From Lutraria lutraria (Eukaryota; Mollusca; Bivalvia; Venerida; Mactridae): 64,000 nucleotides of DNA. This document shows positions 62,745-64,000 of this stretch, one piece after another. Position numbers and translations under genes: made by a program. Position 1 is the first letter of the stretch. Every line of letters starts with the position of its first letter. Below the pieces are notes generated by a model. The model searched no databases and was not told where the DNA came from. It saw nothing but the letters and a program-made list of their open reading frames with translations. The DNA is taken from the NCBI GenBank assembly GCA_964023205.1, contig OZ026843.1, forward strand, positions 2,589,029 through 2,653,028, written 5' to 3'.

Positions 62745-63386
62745 GTTTAACTTATTTATAACGTGTGTAGGGCGTTCTTCAAGCGTATAAGATAGACTTA
62801 ACGTTTCCCAACGCAATAGTAACGCATGAATAACGCATATCTAACGTTTGGCAAACGTTCTAACAACGTACCAACACATAAAGGCGACGACAATAAGGGT
62901 GACGCTTATTAAACTGTATTTCATGTATAGAGAAAATTTACTAATTAACTTGTCAATGTGTACATGGACTAATATCATTCGTCCAACATACGTTGTGCAC
63001 CGAACGAGGAGTAGACGAAGGAATAGGACAGTCTGGACATACCCAGATCTTGGATCGGGAGACGAAGGGAGTTTGAAATATATGAATACTACTCTAATTC
63101 GCTACTAATACGTTTGGAGCAGGTTACACACACGTTCTTCATTCGTCATGAACGTTACGCACACGGCTAGCACACGCTAACAAAATTACGTGGAATTCTG
63201 TATTCGCTGGGTGTAAATTATGAAACGTTTTTCGGGCGTTACTCAAAGGTTATTTATTCGTTAAACGCGTTCGGCAAACTTCTCTTTGATGTGTTCGACG
63301 TTCGCCAGCGTTCGCCACCGTATTAGACAAACTTTGATACGTTTCGCACATGTTGGCCTAATACGCTGTAGTGTGACAGGCCCTTA
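62745..63386. repeat. AACGT/CGTTC-rich repeat region, possible TIR element
   Basis: ACGTT, CGTTC and AACGC words occur unusually often in both orientations in AT-rich surroundings, ending TAGTGTGACAGGCCCTTA. A matching left end was not identified. A short frame at 62,848-63,108 contains RTRSRRRNRTVW but no family is claimed. Confidence 0.4.
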
Positions 63387-63691
63387 ACATCGGATGTACA
63401 TGGTAGATTGATGGACTAACGACTAAGGAAATAATCTAGCATTCAACAATTGATGGCTTGTAAAAGACAAACAAATTTAAATGACAGGTCTACAATACTT
63501 TGATACGTATCAGTTGCACATTCCTAAAAGTCTAAGTACTTCCAATGTCAACTTACCAGGTAAAGCTGTGAACAAGCGGAGACGGCCGAGGTGTGCCGAA
63601 TACTCGGCTGTCATATATTTTGTATCGATAACGTGAAGAGTTTTGCAAGACCGATTTTCGATAAGCGATATTGCCAAGGTCGAATTTGATA

Positions 63692-64000
63692 TACAGTCGA
63701 AACTCATTATATCGAAATCGCTTATATCGAAATCCCGCTTATATCGAAGTAAAGATAAAGTCCCGATTTTTATCCTTCTTATTACATATTAAAAAACGCA
63801 CGTATATCGAATTCGTGGTTCTCGATATTTTTATATATCGAAGTAGATTTTCGGTCCGAACCAAATATTTTCAACTATAAAGTGACCATCTATGTCGAAC
63901 CAATTATGTGGCCAACTTACAAAAGAAATGTTCGCACCTTTTCCGCAAACAAACACTTACAATTTAAAATAGATATTTAATTATTGACAGCTGTATAAAC
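63692..64000. mobile_element. end of a Tc1/mariner-pogo-like element, cut by the window edge
   Basis: It starts TA then CAGTCGAAACTCATTATATC, followed by repeated TATATCGAA words. CAGTCGAA-type ends after TA are typical of pogo/Tigger-like elements. The other end and any transposase are outside the window. Confidence 0.45.

Noticed and set aside
62848..63108. Remnant of a Harbinger-type nuclease (RTRSRRRNRTVW)
   Set aside because: Only a short basic stretch is suggestive; no catalytic residues visible.

Overview
The window is AT-rich animal DNA with many short phase-consistent exons, long introns and dense transposon debris. The repeat types (an AGCTCAC-ended tandem-repeat element, GGGCCCGTATTCACAAA elements, TTAA-flanked MITEs, tRNA-like modules) and the receptor families suggest a mollusc, most likely a bivalve. 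The species is not assigned. All genes seen are on the minus strand.

The backbone is a tandem array of one two-gene unit. The first gene is a large receptor-type protein tyrosine phosphatase (RPTP): signal-peptide exon, a 13-repeat EGF-like array, a further EGF-like region, one membrane span, and two PTP domains. The second is a small membrane receptor with C-type-lectin-like and WSC-like parts and a tyrosine-containing tail. From right to left: RPTP copy B (61,506 to 46,040) is complete. I could thread 22 exons whose phases all agree, giving 4,848 coding nt and 1,615 residues. The lectin/WSC gene between B and A (43,824 to 42,426) is broken. RPTP copy A (40,505 to 16,238) keeps all 22 exon positions but carries frameshifts and lost splice sites, and its EGF array is cut from 13 repeats to about 3.5. 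A second lectin/WSC gene (13,855 to 1,499) is broken and split by about 11 kb of extra sequence. A third RPTP copy, C, has only its signal-peptide exon here (237-279); the rest lies beyond the left edge.

The two PTP domains of copy B keep the fold and the catalytic cysteines, but key residues differ. D1 has HC-TAGVG-R but reads WPK where WPD is expected, and the KNRY loop is replaced. D2 has HC-MNGSE-Q, with Gln for the phosphate-binding Arg. Copy A shares the WPK and Gln changes, so they predate the duplication. The receptor is probably a weak phosphatase or a pseudophosphatase scaffold. That is inference.

Mobile DNA is concentrated in intron 1 of copy A (28,176-40,462) and in an A-specific stretch at about 2.1-13.4 kb. 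It includes a dead L1/Tx1-like LINE (9,359-13,371), two TTAA-flanked long inverted-repeat elements, two copies of a TTAA MITE, a 1,384-bp repeat present twice with two tRNA-like modules each, and several TIR elements. Because the units are paralogous, several insertions can be read against an empty site in the other unit.
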